A program made the position numbers and the translations under genes. Of a stretch of 64,000 bases of DNA, positions 43,925 through 53,873 are shown piece by piece (position 1 is the stretch's first letter; every line of letters begins with the position of its first letter). The notes beneath the pieces are model-generated. The model did not search any database. It was given only the letters and a program-made list of their open reading frames with translations, and was not told the DNA's origin. The stretch comes from Paraburkholderia humisilvae (lineage in GTDB: Bacteria > Pseudomonadota > Gammaproteobacteria > Burkholderiales > Burkholderiaceae), in NCBI RefSeq assembly GCF_902859855.1, contig NZ_CADIKH010000027.1:1-64000 (forward strand), in the 5' to 3' direction.

Positions 43925-45175
43925 ATGAATAACGATAATGCAAATAACATCGTGACTGACGTCGCGATTATCGGGGCCGGTCCGTCGGGTGCAGTCGCGG
44001 CGGCGCTCCTCAGGAAAGCCGGGCGCTCGGTGCTGGTGCTCGAGCGTCAGCACTTTCCGCGTTTCTCGATTGGCGAAAGCCTGCTGCCGCAAAGCATGGC
44101 GTACCTCGAAGAAGCGGGCATGCTGCAGGCGGTGGTCGAAGCGGGCTTTCAGTTCAAGAACGGTGCGCACTTCGTGCATCGCGAACGTTCCGCGGCATTT
44201 GACTTCCGTGACAAGCATTCGCCTGGCTGGGGCACCACTTATCAGGTCGAGCGCGCGGCATTCGACGATCTACTGATCCGCTGCGCGATGCGCGACGGCG
44301 CCGACGTGCGCTTCGGCCACACGGTCCGGGCGATGCAAACGGGCGATGCGCCCGTGCTCGACGTCGAGGATGAAGCGGGCGTGGCCTATCAGGTACGCGC
44401 ACGTTTCGTATTCGACGCGAGCGGCTTCGGCCGGGTGCTGCCGCGCCTGTTGAATCTCGAGGCACCCACCCGCATGCCGACCCGCGCCGCGATTTTCACG
44501 CATGCACGCGATGCGAACCCGCCGGGTGCGTATGACCGCAACAAGATTCTGGTCGCGGTGCATCCGGAACATCGCGACGTCTGGTACTGGATGATCCCGC
44601 TCGCGGGCGGCCGCGTGTCGTTGGGTTGCGTCGCCGAGGCGAGCTTTCTTGACGTGCCGGAGGACGAGCGTGAAGCGCGGTTGCGTGCGCTGCTGCGAGC
44701 CGAACCGACCTTTGCCGCGCTGATCGGCGACGCGCCGTTCCTGATGCCGGTGCGCCAGATCGGCGGCTACGCGGCGAACGTGGAGCGGCTGCACGGGCCG
44801 GGATACGTACTGCTCGGCAACGCAGGCGAGTTCCTCGATCCGGTTTTTTCGTCAGGCGTGACGATCGCGCTGCGCTCCGCGCATCTTGCGGTTCAGACGC
44901 TGCTGCGGCATCTGAATGGTGAAGCGGTGGACTGGCTCGCGGCCTACGATCGGCCGCTGCGTAAAGGTATCGATACGTTCCGCGCGTTCGTCGAGCGCTG
45001 GTATACCGGGCAATTGCAGGACATCATCTTTTATCCGGAGCAGACGCCGTCGATTTGCCGGATGGTCAGCGCCGTGCTGGCCGGCTATGCGTGGGACGAA
45101 TCGAATCCGTTCGTCGCGGACCCGGCACGGCGACTCGATGCGATCTATGAGCTTGCGTGCGCGCCGGCAAAGTGA
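43925..45175 (+). CDS. Flavin-dependent halogenase-like oxidoreductase
   Basis: A 416-residue FAD enzyme. GAGPSG (residues 17-22) is the FAD motif. The halogenase fingerprint WxWxIP is present as WYWMIP at 220-225, and a Lys at 78 in FQFKNGAHF sits where flavin halogenases have the catalytic Lys. Next to an ammonia-lyase and polyene synthase this suggests halogenation of the aryl head, as in brominated xanthomonadins. A hydroxylase of the same superfamily is the main alternative. ATG 43925 chosen; the frame upstream is not protein-like. Confidence 0.8.
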   Translation: MNNDNANNIVTDVAIIGAGPSGAVAAALLRKAGRSVLVLERQHFPRFSIGESLLPQSMAYLEEAGMLQAVVEAGFQFKNGAHFVHRERSAAFDFRDKHSPGWGTTYQVERAAFDDLLIRCAMRDGADVRFGHTVRAMQTGDAPVLDVEDEAGVAYQVRARFVFDASGFGRVLPRLLNLEAPTRMPTRAAIFTHARDANPPGAYDRNKILVAVHPEHRDVWYWMIPLAGGRVSLGCVAEASFLDVPEDEREARLRALLRAEPTFAALIGDAPFLMPVRQIGGYAANVERLHGPGYVLLGNAGEFLDPVFSSGVTIALRSAHLAVQTLLRHLNGEAVDWLAAYDRPLRKGIDTFRAFVERWYTGQLQDIIFYPEQTPSICRMVSAVLAGYAWDESNPFVADPARRLDAIYELACAPAK

Positions 45176-45247
45176 CGTGATGAGCGATGCGGCCGGTGTC
45201 GGCGTCGCAGCGCTGCGTACGCAGCGCCCGGCCGCATCGCGATGCGC

Positions 45248-46585
45248 TCAAGCGGCGACCTTCGTCTTCCTTGTCGCGTGTTCACGCGCCGCATCGCGCC
45301 GATGCACACGCTGGCCGGCCGCGTACGTTTCATAGACTGCCCGATCGTCGCCAAGCAGCGCGAACGCGAAAAGCAGCTCGTCGAGCGAGTTGCTGCGCGA
45401 CGTGCGGCGCGCTAGCAGCGGCGTCGCTTGCGGATCGAGCACGACGAAGTCCGCTTCGGTGCGCGGCTTTAACGTGCCGACGCGGTCGGCCAGATCGAGC
45501 GCCTGCGCCGCGCCCGCCGTTGCGAGCCAGAACATGCGCGTCGCGCTCAGGTGATAGCCGGTCAGGCGCGCGACCTTATGCGCCTCGTTCATCGTCTGCA
45601 GCATCGAAAACGACGTGCCGCCGCCGACGTCGGTCGCAAGCGCGAGCGGCATGCCGGTTTCATCCGCCTTCGCGAAATCGAACAGGCCGCTGCCAAGGAA
45701 CAGATTCGACGTCGGGCAGTGCGCCGCGACAGCGCCGGTCTGCGCCATCCGCTTGCGGTCCGTGTCGTCGAGATAGATACAGTGGCCGTACACCGCGCGA
45801 CGGCGCAGCAGCCCGTAGTGATCGTAGACGTCGAGATAGCTGCGATGTCCGGGGAACAGCTCGGCGACCCATTTGACCTCGTCCGTGTTCTCCGCGACAT
45901 GGCTTTGAATGAACACGTCCGGATACTGACGCGCCAGCTCGCCGCACGCACGCATCTGCGCGTCGGTCGAAGTCGGCGCAAAGCGCGGCGTGAGCGCGTA
46001 CATCTGCCGCCCCTTGTTGTGCCAGCGGCCGATCAGCTCCGCGCTATCGTCGTAGCCGGACTGTGCGGTGTCGCGCAGGAACTCAGGGCAATGACGATCC
46101 ATCAGCACCTTGCCCGCGACCATCCGCAGGTTGCGCGACGCGCTTTCGCTAAAGAGCGCGTCGGCTGAATCCTTGTGCACCGTGCAGTAGACGAGCGCGG
46201 TCGTCGTGCCGCACGCGAGCAGCTCGTCGACGAAAAAGCGCGCGGTGTCGCGTGCGTATGCGGGGTCTTCGAAACCGCGCTCGGTCGGGAACGTGTACGT
46301 GTCGAGCCACGGCAGCAGTCCGGGTGCCGGCGACGCGATCATGTCGGTCTGCGGATAGTGGATGTGCGTATCGATGAAGCCCGGCACGATCAGCTTGTCG
46401 CGCAGCTCGTGCACCGGCGTGCCGGGCGCGAGCCGCGGCGCGCCCGACGCATACGCGCCGGCCGCGACCACATGACCGTCTTCGACGATCAGCAGGCCGT
46501 CTTCGTCGAAGACCGCCGCGTGGGACGATTGCGCGGGATCGCCGTTGAACGTGAGCAGTTGTGCGCGAAAAGCCGATTGAGTCAT
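45248..46585 (-). CDS. guaD: Guanine deaminase
   Basis: A 445-residue amidohydrolase (guanine to xanthine). The metal motif HIHYPQ (about 73-78), HCPTSNLFLGSGLF and the AHCP/TDVGGG segments match guanine deaminases. The short tail KTKVAA is additional. Last gene of the purine block, after add. Confidence 0.93.
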   Translation of the reverse strand: MTQSAFRAQLLTFNGDPAQSSHAAVFDEDGLLIVEDGHVVAAGAYASGAPRLAPGTPVHELRDKLIVPGFIDTHIHYPQTDMIASPAPGLLPWLDTYTFPTERGFEDPAYARDTARFFVDELLACGTTTALVYCTVHKDSADALFSESASRNLRMVAGKVLMDRHCPEFLRDTAQSGYDDSAELIGRWHNKGRQMYALTPRFAPTSTDAQMRACGELARQYPDVFIQSHVAENTDEVKWVAELFPGHRSYLDVYDHYGLLRRRAVYGHCIYLDDTDRKRMAQTGAVAAHCPTSNLFLGSGLFDFAKADETGMPLALATDVGGGTSFSMLQTMNEAHKVARLTGYHLSATRMFWLATAGAAQALDLADRVGTLKPRTEADFVVLDPQATPLLARRTSRSNSLDELLFAFALLGDDRAVYETYAAGQRVHRRDAAREHATRKTKVAA

Positions 46586-46626
46586 GACTGAACGTGTCTC
46601 CGTAGTGTAGGAATGATGGCGCGGTT

Positions 46627-47691
46627 TCAGCGCGCAGGCACCGCATGCCAGTGCGTGTCGAGTTGCGCGATCAGCGCAGCACGCTCTTGCGGCGTGACGA
46701 ACGACGCATCGAAGCCGTTGCGGATGATTGTGTAGACCTCCGCGTCGGTCAGATTGAGCGCATCGATCGTCGCGAGATAGTTTTCGTTCACATAGCCGCC
46801 GAAGTAAGCCGGGTCATCCGAATTCACGGTGACCGCCACACCTTGATCGAGCAGGTCCTTTAACGTGTGCTTGGTCAGGTCGTCGAACACGCACAGCTTG
46901 ATGTTCGACAGCGGGCAGACGGTCAGCGCGACGCGCGTGTCCGCGAGGCGCGTGACGAGCGCAGGGTCTTCGATGCTGCGCACGCCGTGATCGACGCGGT
47001 CGACGTACAGCAGATCGAGCGCTTCATAGATGTACGACGGGGGCCCTTCCTCGCCGGCATGTGCGACGAGTTTCAGCCCTTGCGCGCGCGCCTTCGCGAA
47101 CACGCGCTCGAATTTCGATGGCGGATGGCCGCGCTCGGACGAATCGAGGCCGACACCGATCAGCCGGTGTGGATACTGCTCGAAAAGCGGCAGCGCGGCG
47201 TCGAAGGTTGCCAGCGCGTCCTCTTCCGACAGGTGGCGCAGGAAGCACAGAATCAGTTTGCTCGACAGGCCGCGGCGCTCGGCGTCGGCGAGCGCGCGTT
47301 CGATGCCGGCGACCACGGTCGCGATCGACACACCGCGTTCGGTATGCGTTTGCGGGTCGAAGAAAATTTCCGCGTGCACGACGTGGTCGGCGAGCGCGCG
47401 TTCCGCGTAGGCCATCGTCATGTCGTAGAAGTCCTGCTCTTTCAGCAGCACACTTGCGCCGGCATAGTAAATGTCGAGAAACGATTGCAGATCGGTGAAG
47501 GCATAAGCGGCGCGCAATGCGTCGATCGATTCATACGGGAGCTTGACGCCGTTGCGTTCAGCGAGCCGGAAAATCAGCTCGGGTTCGAGCGATCCTTCGA
47601 TGTGGATATGCAATTCGGCTTTCGGTGCGCGCGCAACCTTATCGGCGAGCGGCGAGCGTGCGGTTGTCGTTGTATTCATCGGGCGGCCCAT
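46627..47691 (-). CDS. add: Adenosine deaminase
   Basis: A 354-residue adenosine/adenine aminohydrolase: HIHIEGSL zinc/substrate motif, HAGEE, and SDDPAYFGG, all intact. The ATG at 47691 is chosen for position 28 bases after xdhC; an ATG four codons further in (47679) is equally possible and neither has a strong ribosome binding site. Works with guaD and xdhABC in purine salvage to xanthine/urate. Confidence 0.9.
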   Translation of the reverse strand: MGRPMNTTTTARSPLADKVARAPKAELHIHIEGSLEPELIFRLAERNGVKLPYESIDALRAAYAFTDLQSFLDIYYAGASVLLKEQDFYDMTMAYAERALADHVVHAEIFFDPQTHTERGVSIATVVAGIERALADAERRGLSSKLILCFLRHLSEEDALATFDAALPLFEQYPHRLIGVGLDSSERGHPPSKFERVFAKARAQGLKLVAHAGEEGPPSYIYEALDLLYVDRVDHGVRSIEDPALVTRLADTRVALTVCPLSNIKLCVFDDLTKHTLKDLLDQGVAVTVNSDDPAYFGGYVNENYLATIDALNLTDAEVYTIIRNGFDASFVTPQERAALIAQLDTHWHAVPAR

Positions 47692-47719
47692 GATGCGTTT
47701 CTGGTTGGTTTGAATCGGG

Positions 47720-48733
47720 TCAGGCGGTTTGCGTCGGCGCAGCGTGCGCGTTGGCTTCGACGGCGCGCAGTATCTGTGCGGCCGCCGAGATCGCGATGAT
47801 TTCCGGCGACTTGTCTTCGATGCCTTCGACGCCGAGCGGGCATTGCATCCGCGCAATACGCGCGGGATCGATGCCGCGCGCGGCGAGCCGGTGTTCGAAC
47901 TGCTTGCGCTTCGTGTGCGAGCCGATCATGCCGAAGAAAGCGAAGTCGCCGCGCTGCAGGATGCGTTCGGCCAGCGCGAGATCGCGCTGGTGGTCGTGCG
48001 TCATCACGATGAAGTACGTATTCGGTGCGGCGCGATCGACGGCTTCGTCGGGCGCGTCGTTCGCATCGATCGTCGCGTTGTCCACCTGCAGCGTGTCCGG
48101 CGGCGGGAACTGCGCGTCGCGCTCATCGACCCAACGCACATGGCACGGCAGCGTGCCGAGCACACGCACCAACGCGGCGCCGACATGCCCGGCGCCGAAC
48201 AGCACGACGGCGAAGTCGCGCGGCGCGATGGTTTCCGTGAGCAGCGCGCCGCTCTCGTCAAAGCCCGCGCCGTCCCATAGCAGACAGTCGGCGCTTTCGA
48301 CGCCGGGTTCCGGGTCGGATAGCATCACCGCGTCCCGCGTGGCACCGAATGACACGCTGCGCACGGTCGACTGGCCCGCTGCGACGCGCTTGGCCAGCGA
48401 CGTGACCCAGCCGAGGTCGCCGACATCGAGCCGCTCGAACGCGAGCACGACCGCGCCGCCGCAACATTGCCCGAGGCTCGGGCCGAGCGCGAAACGTTCG
48501 AGTCTGCGCGTATGCGGCGTGCGCATCCCGTCGCGCAGCACCTGGCGCGCGGTTTCGATGGCCTTCCATTCGAGATGGCCGCCGCCAATCGTATGTCGGG
48601 CCGCTTCGCGCGTGACGATCATCTTCGTGCCGGCTTCGCGCGGCGCCGAACCTTCGGCGCGCGCGACCGTCACGAGCACGACGGCGTCACCGTGCGCGAG
48701 CAGATGTTGCAGGTCGGTAAGCCACGCATGCAT
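47720..48733 (-). CDS. xdhC: XdhC, xanthine dehydrogenase accessory factor
   Basis: A 337-residue chaperone that binds molybdenum cofactor and helps its sulfuration and insertion into XdhB. Key motif LGQCCGGAV in the N-terminal domain; the C-terminal Rossmann part has VVLFGAGHVGAALVRVL. GGAG ten bases before the ATG at 48733; ATG 48748 is an alternative. Downstream of xdhB by about 120 bases. Confidence 0.92.
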   Translation of the reverse strand: MHAWLTDLQHLLAHGDAVVLVTVARAEGSAPREAGTKMIVTREAARHTIGGGHLEWKAIETARQVLRDGMRTPHTRRLERFALGPSLGQCCGGAVVLAFERLDVGDLGWVTSLAKRVAAGQSTVRSVSFGATRDAVMLSDPEPGVESADCLLWDGAGFDESGALLTETIAPRDFAVVLFGAGHVGAALVRVLGTLPCHVRWVDERDAQFPPPDTLQVDNATIDANDAPDEAVDRAAPNTYFIVMTHDHQRDLALAERILQRGDFAFFGMIGSHTKRKQFEHRLAARGIDPARIARMQCPLGVEGIEDKSPEIIAISAAAQILRAVEANAHAAPTQTA

Positions 48734-48857
48734 CCGGCTGTTCTCCATGCATTGCCGCGGCGGGGGTGCGCGCGCGGGCGGTTGATCGGTGCGCGGCGCG
48801 CTGGTGGCGCGTCGCACGGTGTGGTTCCGGTTCTCGTGCTGCCGTTCCAGCTGTGAT

Positions 48858-51392
48858 TCACGCTGTCTCCGTCGGTTTTGCGACTGGGCCCTCGCCTGAA
48901 TCTCTGCTTGAACCTTCGTTCGGGGCGCAGCTTGGACCTTCCCTCGCCGCGACCGTTGTGTCCGCACGCAATGTGTCCAGCGCGTCGAGGATCGCCTCGG
49001 GTGTCGCGGGCGCGCGCAGCGGCGGCGCGTGGCGTGCGTCAGGCACCGCTGCGGCGATCGCATCGCGAATCGCGAGCAGCACCGAAAACGATAGCAGCAG
49101 CGGCGGCTCGCCGACCGCTTTCGACCGGAACACGGTCGGCTCCACATTGTCGGTCCGATACAGGCGCACGTTGAACGCGGCGGGCGTATCGCTGACCGCC
49201 GGAATCTTGTACGTCGACGGCGCATGGGTCATCAGGCGTCCGTCGCGGCTCCACCAGAGCTCTTCGGTCGTGAGCCAGCCCATGCCCTGAATGAAGCCGC
49301 CCTCGATCTGGCCCAGATCGATCGCCGGATTGATCGAGCGGCCCGCGTCGTGCAGCAGGTCCGCGCGTAGCAGCTTCCATTCGCCGGTCAGCGTGTCGAT
49401 CACCACTTCGGATACCGCTGCGCCGTACGCGAAGTAGTAGAACGGATGACCGGTCAGTGTGTTCGAATCCCAGTGCACCTTCGGCGTCGCGTAGAAACCG
49501 TCGGACCACAACTGTACGCGCGCAAGGTAGGCGGCGTTGACGAGTTGCGCGAATGGCCAGACCGTGCCGTTCGATTGCACTGTACCGCCTGCGAACGTGA
49601 CGTGTCGCGCATCCCCGCCGAGCAGCCTCGCCGCAAGCGCGGCGAGGCGCTCGCGTATCTTGCGCGCCGCGTCTTCGGCGGCCTTGCCGTTCAGGTCGCT
49701 GCCTGTCGAAGCGGCGGTTGCCGATGTATTGGCCACTTTCGACGTGTCGGTTGCCGTGACCCGCACGCGCGACAGCGGCAAGCCGAATTCGCTCGCGACC
49801 ACCTGCGCGACCTTCGTATTGAGTCCTTGGCCCATCTCGGTGCCGCCGTGATTGACGAGCACGGAACCGTCCCGGTACACGTGCACCAGCGCGCCGGCCT
49901 GATTCAGGAAAGGGACATTGAACGAAATGCCGAACTTGACGGGCGTCAGCGCAATGCCGCGCTTGAGCACGGGGCTACGCGCGTTCAGTGTGGCGAGCGC
50001 CGTGCGCCGCGCGCGATAGTCGCTCGATGCGAGCAGTTCGTCGACGAGCGGCTCGAGGATATTGTCTTCGACGCGCTGCCCATACGGCGTGACATCGCGC
50101 TCGCCGACACCGTAGAAGTTTGCGCGGCGTACGTCGAGCGGGTCGAGCCCGAGTTCGCGCGCAATGCTGTCGATCAGCACTTCCATCACGAGCGCGCCTT
50201 GCGGTCCGCCGAAGCCGCGAAACGCGGTGTTCGACTGCGTATTCGTCTTGCAGGCCAGCGACACGATTTCGACGTCGGACAGATAGTACGCATTGTCGAA
50301 ATGGCACAGCGCGCGCGTCGCGACCGCGCCCGACAGATCCGCCGAGAAGCCCGCGCGCAGCGCGATCTCGACACGCACACCGAGGATGCGGCCGTGCTCG
50401 TCGAAGCCGGCTTCATACGCGTACACCGCATCGTGCCGTTTGCCGGTGATCATGAAGTCGTCGTCGCGATCGGCGCGCAGCTTGATCGGGCGCTGCAGCC
50501 GATGCGCGGCGAGCGCCGCGATGCACGCGAAAATCGCCGATTGCGATTCCTTGCCGCCGAAGCCGCCGCCCATTCGCCGGCATTCGCACACCACGTTGTG
50601 CGCCGGCCAGCCGAGCATATGCGCGACCACCAGTTGCATCTCGGTCGGGTGCTGGGTCGAGCTATAGACGTGCATGCCGTCCATTTCCTTCGGTAGCGCG
50701 TACGCGATCTGTCCTTCGAGATAGAACTGTTCCTGGCCGCCGACTTCGAATGTGCCCGCAAGCCGATGCGGTGCCGCCGCGATCCGGTCGGCTGGCGTGC
50801 CGCGCGTCAGATGCAGCGGCGGTATCACGAACTGTTGTCGCGCCTTGGCGTCACTCGCGGTGAGCACCGCTTCGAGCGGTTCGTAGCGCACGACGTCTTC
50901 GCTTGTCGCGAGCGCTGCGGCGCGGCGCGCGAGATCGTGGCTGGTCGCGATCACGACGAACACCGGCTGGCCGAGGTACAGCACTTCGCCGTCGGCGAGA
51001 ATCGGGTCGTCGTGAACGACCGGGCCGCAGTTGTTCTCACCCGGGATGTCGGCCGCGGTGAACACCGCGATCACGCCGGGCGCGTGCTTCACCGCGGTCA
51101 GGTCGAGCGACACAATCCGCGCATGCGCATGGCGCGACAGCCCGAGTGCGGCATGCAGCGTGCCGTGCAGTTCAGGGATGTCATCGGTGTAGGTCGCTTC
51201 GCCGCTCACGTGGAGCGCGGCGGATTCGTGCGGCAGCGGCACGCCGATCGCGGCGGCATCAGCGGCGGCGTGAGGCGGGGATGTATCGGCGGACATATGA
51301 GCGGACGTGTTAGCGGCCGCCGCGTCCTGCGTCGAATCAGGCCCGGAACGCGCGGCCGGCGCGATGAACGGATCGGATCGCGGGTTCATCAC
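48858..51392 (-). CDS. xdhB: Xanthine dehydrogenase molybdopterin-binding subunit
   Basis: An 844-residue large subunit. RRMGGGFGGKE and AFRGFGGPQ are the molybdopterin contacts and VGEPPLLL carries the catalytic Glu. A 45-residue polar N-terminal extension and a C-terminal tail rich in Glu, Gly and Ser extend the usual ~780 residues. ATGA overlap with xdhA. Confidence 0.95.
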   Translation of the reverse strand: MMNPRSDPFIAPAARSGPDSTQDAAAANTSAHMSADTSPPHAAADAAAIGVPLPHESAALHVSGEATYTDDIPELHGTLHAALGLSRHAHARIVSLDLTAVKHAPGVIAVFTAADIPGENNCGPVVHDDPILADGEVLYLGQPVFVVIATSHDLARRAAALATSEDVVRYEPLEAVLTASDAKARQQFVIPPLHLTRGTPADRIAAAPHRLAGTFEVGGQEQFYLEGQIAYALPKEMDGMHVYSSTQHPTEMQLVVAHMLGWPAHNVVCECRRMGGGFGGKESQSAIFACIAALAAHRLQRPIKLRADRDDDFMITGKRHDAVYAYEAGFDEHGRILGVRVEIALRAGFSADLSGAVATRALCHFDNAYYLSDVEIVSLACKTNTQSNTAFRGFGGPQGALVMEVLIDSIARELGLDPLDVRRANFYGVGERDVTPYGQRVEDNILEPLVDELLASSDYRARRTALATLNARSPVLKRGIALTPVKFGISFNVPFLNQAGALVHVYRDGSVLVNHGGTEMGQGLNTKVAQVVASEFGLPLSRVRVTATDTSKVANTSATAASTGSDLNGKAAEDAARKIRERLAALAARLLGGDARHVTFAGGTVQSNGTVWPFAQLVNAAYLARVQLWSDGFYATPKVHWDSNTLTGHPFYYFAYGAAVSEVVIDTLTGEWKLLRADLLHDAGRSINPAIDLGQIEGGFIQGMGWLTTEELWWSRDGRLMTHAPSTYKIPAVSDTPAAFNVRLYRTDNVEPTVFRSKAVGEPPLLLSFSVLLAIRDAIAAAVPDARHAPPLRAPATPEAILDALDTLRADTTVAAREGPSCAPNEGSSRDSGEGPVAKPTETA

Positions 51393-52918
51393 AAAGGCTC
51401 CTCCAGCGTCGCGTCGGTGTCCGCTCCGAACGCGAAAGCGCTGACGTCGACGAGCGGCAGTGGTGCTTCGTCGCGGGTTTCCAGCTGGAAGCGCCAGAGC
51501 AGATTGCGCGCGACTTTCAGCCGGTACGCGCTCGACGCGCGCATGTCGGTGAGCGGCTGGTAGTCGGTGGCAAGCGCGTCCATCGCACGGCGCGCGGCTG
51601 TTTCATCCCACGCGGCGCCGGTCAACGCCGCTTCGGCACGTCGCGCGCGCTGCGGCGTTGCGGCCATGCCGCCGAAGGCGACGCGTGCCTCCGCGATCAC
51701 GCCATCGGCGATGCGCAGCGCGAATGCGCCGCATAGCGCCGAAATATCCTGGTCGTAGCGCTTCGACACTTTGTAGGTACGAAAGCGCAGATGGGTATCC
51801 GGCCGCGGCACACGGATCGCGGTGACGAATTCGCCCGCCGCGAGAGCGGTTTTCTGGTAACCGGTGTAGAACGCATCGAGCGGCAGCGTACGGATAGCCG
51901 ATTCGCGCCGCAGCACGACCTGCGCATCGAGCGCGAGCAGCGCGGGCATCGAGTCGCCGATTGGTGAGCCGTTCGCGACATTGCCGCCGAGCGTGCCCGC
52001 ATTGCGGATCGGCAACGACGCGAAGCGCGTCCACAGTTCGGCGAGTTCGGGGTAGTCGACGGCGAGTGCCGCGTACGCCGATTCGAGCGACGCCGCCGCG
52101 CCGATCGTCAGCATTTGCGCATCGCGTTCGATCGTCTTCAGTTCAGCGACGTTGCCGATAAACAGCAGGTCGCCTAAATCGCGGAACTGTTTGGTGACCC
52201 ACAAGCCCACATCGGTGCCGCCCGCGACGATGCGGGCGTGCGGATATCGCGCGCGGAGTGCGGCAAGCGCATCGGCGGTGAGCGGCGCATGGAATGTCGG
52301 CGTGCCGAATCTGTCGCCGCGCGCGTCGGGTCCGCTGAATTCGAACGTCTGCGTGCGTTTGATCGATTCAAGCGCGCGCGTGAGCGCGACACGGTCGAGC
52401 ACGTCGCGTGGGTAGTCGAACATTTTTTGCGCGGCTTCGACGATCGGCCGGTAGCCGGTGCAGCGGCACAGGTTGCCGGACAACGCGGCATTGATTTCGT
52501 CGCGGGTCGGCAAGCCGGCGTCCGCCGGCTGGTTCTGATAGAGCGCCCACATCGACATCACGAAGCCCGGCGTGCAGAACCCGCATTGCGAGCCGTGACA
52601 GTCGAGCATCGCCTGTTGAACCGGATGCAGCGCGCCGTGCTCCGTGCGCAGGTCTTCGACGGTGAACAGCGCACGGCCGTCGAGGGTCGGCAAAAACTGG
52701 ATGCACGCGTTGACCGCCTTCAACTCGAGCGCGCCGTGCGCATCCAGTTCGCCGACGACGACCGTGCACGCGCCGCAATCGCCTTCCGCACAGCCTTCCT
52801 TGGTGCCGGTGCAGCGCAAATCCTCGCGCAGGTACTGAAGCACCGTGCGCGTCGCGGGCACGTCGCGCACTTCGTGCACGGCGCCCTGACGATAGAAACG
52901 GATGGTGTGCTTTGTCAT
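51389..52918 (-). CDS. xdhA: Xanthine dehydrogenase small subunit (2Fe-2S and FAD)
   Basis: A 509-residue subunit. The N-terminal ferredoxin domain has GCAEGDCGACTV, then the second cluster CGFCTPGF and CRCTGYRP. The FAD domain follows with GGTDVGLWVTK and GGNVANGSPIGDS. The ATG at 52918 (MTKHTIRFYRQGA) is the family start. First gene of the purine block. Confidence 0.95.
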   Translation of the reverse strand: MTKHTIRFYRQGAVHEVRDVPATRTVLQYLREDLRCTGTKEGCAEGDCGACTVVVGELDAHGALELKAVNACIQFLPTLDGRALFTVEDLRTEHGALHPVQQAMLDCHGSQCGFCTPGFVMSMWALYQNQPADAGLPTRDEINAALSGNLCRCTGYRPIVEAAQKMFDYPRDVLDRVALTRALESIKRTQTFEFSGPDARGDRFGTPTFHAPLTADALAALRARYPHARIVAGGTDVGLWVTKQFRDLGDLLFIGNVAELKTIERDAQMLTIGAAASLESAYAALAVDYPELAELWTRFASLPIRNAGTLGGNVANGSPIGDSMPALLALDAQVVLRRESAIRTLPLDAFYTGYQKTALAAGEFVTAIRVPRPDTHLRFRTYKVSKRYDQDISALCGAFALRIADGVIAEARVAFGGMAATPQRARRAEAALTGAAWDETAARRAMDALATDYQPLTDMRASSAYRLKVARNLLWRFQLETRDEAPLPLVDVSAFAFGADTDATLEEPL

Positions 52919-53289
52919 GGCAAATCCGGAAGACATTGCGGACCGGGCGCGCGTTACGCATGGGCCCGTATCGGCCGGGCTCGCGCACGTAGATCGCCAT
53001 CCTTGTTGCGAAGATAGCACCACCTCGTCTCGAAAATATTCCCCGATGGTGATGAAGGCTATTCCGGCGCGGCCATGCGGGATGGCTGAAACGGCGGTGC
53101 GAACCTCGTCAGCGCGCGCGGAAATCGCGCAAAGCCGCGTCGCGCAAGGCGATGCGGCCAGTATGCGAAAGCTGGCCGGCGCGCGGCGCGGCGCAAGCGC
53201 ACGGCCAGGTGTTTACGCGAACACGCGGTCGCGTTCGCAAGAAGGAAAGGTGGGCCGCGCGTGGAGACGACACAGCGAACTCAGCGAAC
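52919..53289. other. Upstream region of xdhA
   Basis: No gene supported in about 370 bases. It must contain the promoter and regulator site of the xdh-add-guaD block. At its right edge a 9-bp unit CAGCGAACT is repeated nearly three times (53273-53298) across the dsbB stop codon. Confidence 0.55.
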
Positions 53290-53298
53290 TCAGCGAAC
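53273..53298. repeat. Tandem 9-bp repeat at the dsbB 3' end
   Basis: CAGCGAACT occurs twice complete and once as the first eight bases. It covers the dsbB stop codon (53290-53292), so copy-number change would alter the last residues of DsbB by whole codons. Confidence 0.75.
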
Positions 53299-53817
53299 GC
53301 GCCGGTGCCGCCACAGGCTGGTTGCAAGCGCGACGAAAGCGAGTGCGAAACCGATCAGCGACCAGCCCGGCAACGAAATGCCGAAGAGCGGCGGATACGA
53401 CGTTTCGCACAGCCCCGCGACCTTGAACACCGAAGGCAGCCAGTGCGCGGGCGGCAACCCGTCAACGATCGGTTGCAGCTCGTCGAACCCGCAGCTGAAG
53501 TTCGGATGCGCCTGGATATAGACATGCCGCGCGGCGGTCACGATGCCGCCCGCGGCGGACAGCAGCGCGAGCAGTTCGAGCAGGCGCACGCCGCGCCAGC
53601 CGTGAAAGCGCGAGCCGAGCCACGCGAAAATCGCGATCAGCAGGTAAAAGTAGCGCTGGATGATGCACAGCGGGCACGGGTCCTGATGCTCGACGAACTG
53701 CAGATAAAGCGCGCCGCCCACCAGCGCGACGCAGATGAGGGCCAGCAGGACCAACAGGTTGCGCTCGCGGCGCAGCAGCAGGGCGTTGTCGTTGTACATG
53801 GGTCGGTAGCGTTGCAT
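53290..53817 (-). CDS. dsbB: Disulfide bond formation protein B
   Basis: A 175-residue inner-membrane quinone reductase that reoxidises DsbA. Four helices; the first periplasmic pair is CPLC and the second pair Cys is seen in NFSCGF and AGLCET. The start at 53817 follows a GGGAT; an ATG six codons in (53799) is possible. Confidence 0.93.
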   Translation of the reverse strand: MQRYRPMYNDNALLLRRERNLLVLLALICVALVGGALYLQFVEHQDPCPLCIIQRYFYLLIAIFAWLGSRFHGWRGVRLLELLALLSAAGGIVTAARHVYIQAHPNFSCGFDELQPIVDGLPPAHWLPSVFKVAGLCETSYPPLFGISLPGWSLIGFALAFVALATSLWRHRRVR

Positions 53818-53873
53818 GGATCCCGGACGGGTGCCGCGATTCTAGCGCGAACATCCGGCGGTTCGTCGAACGG

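Noticed and set aside
53273..53298. CRISPR or phase-variation tract
   Set aside because: Only three short units without spacers and in whole-codon steps; reported as a simple tandem repeat.
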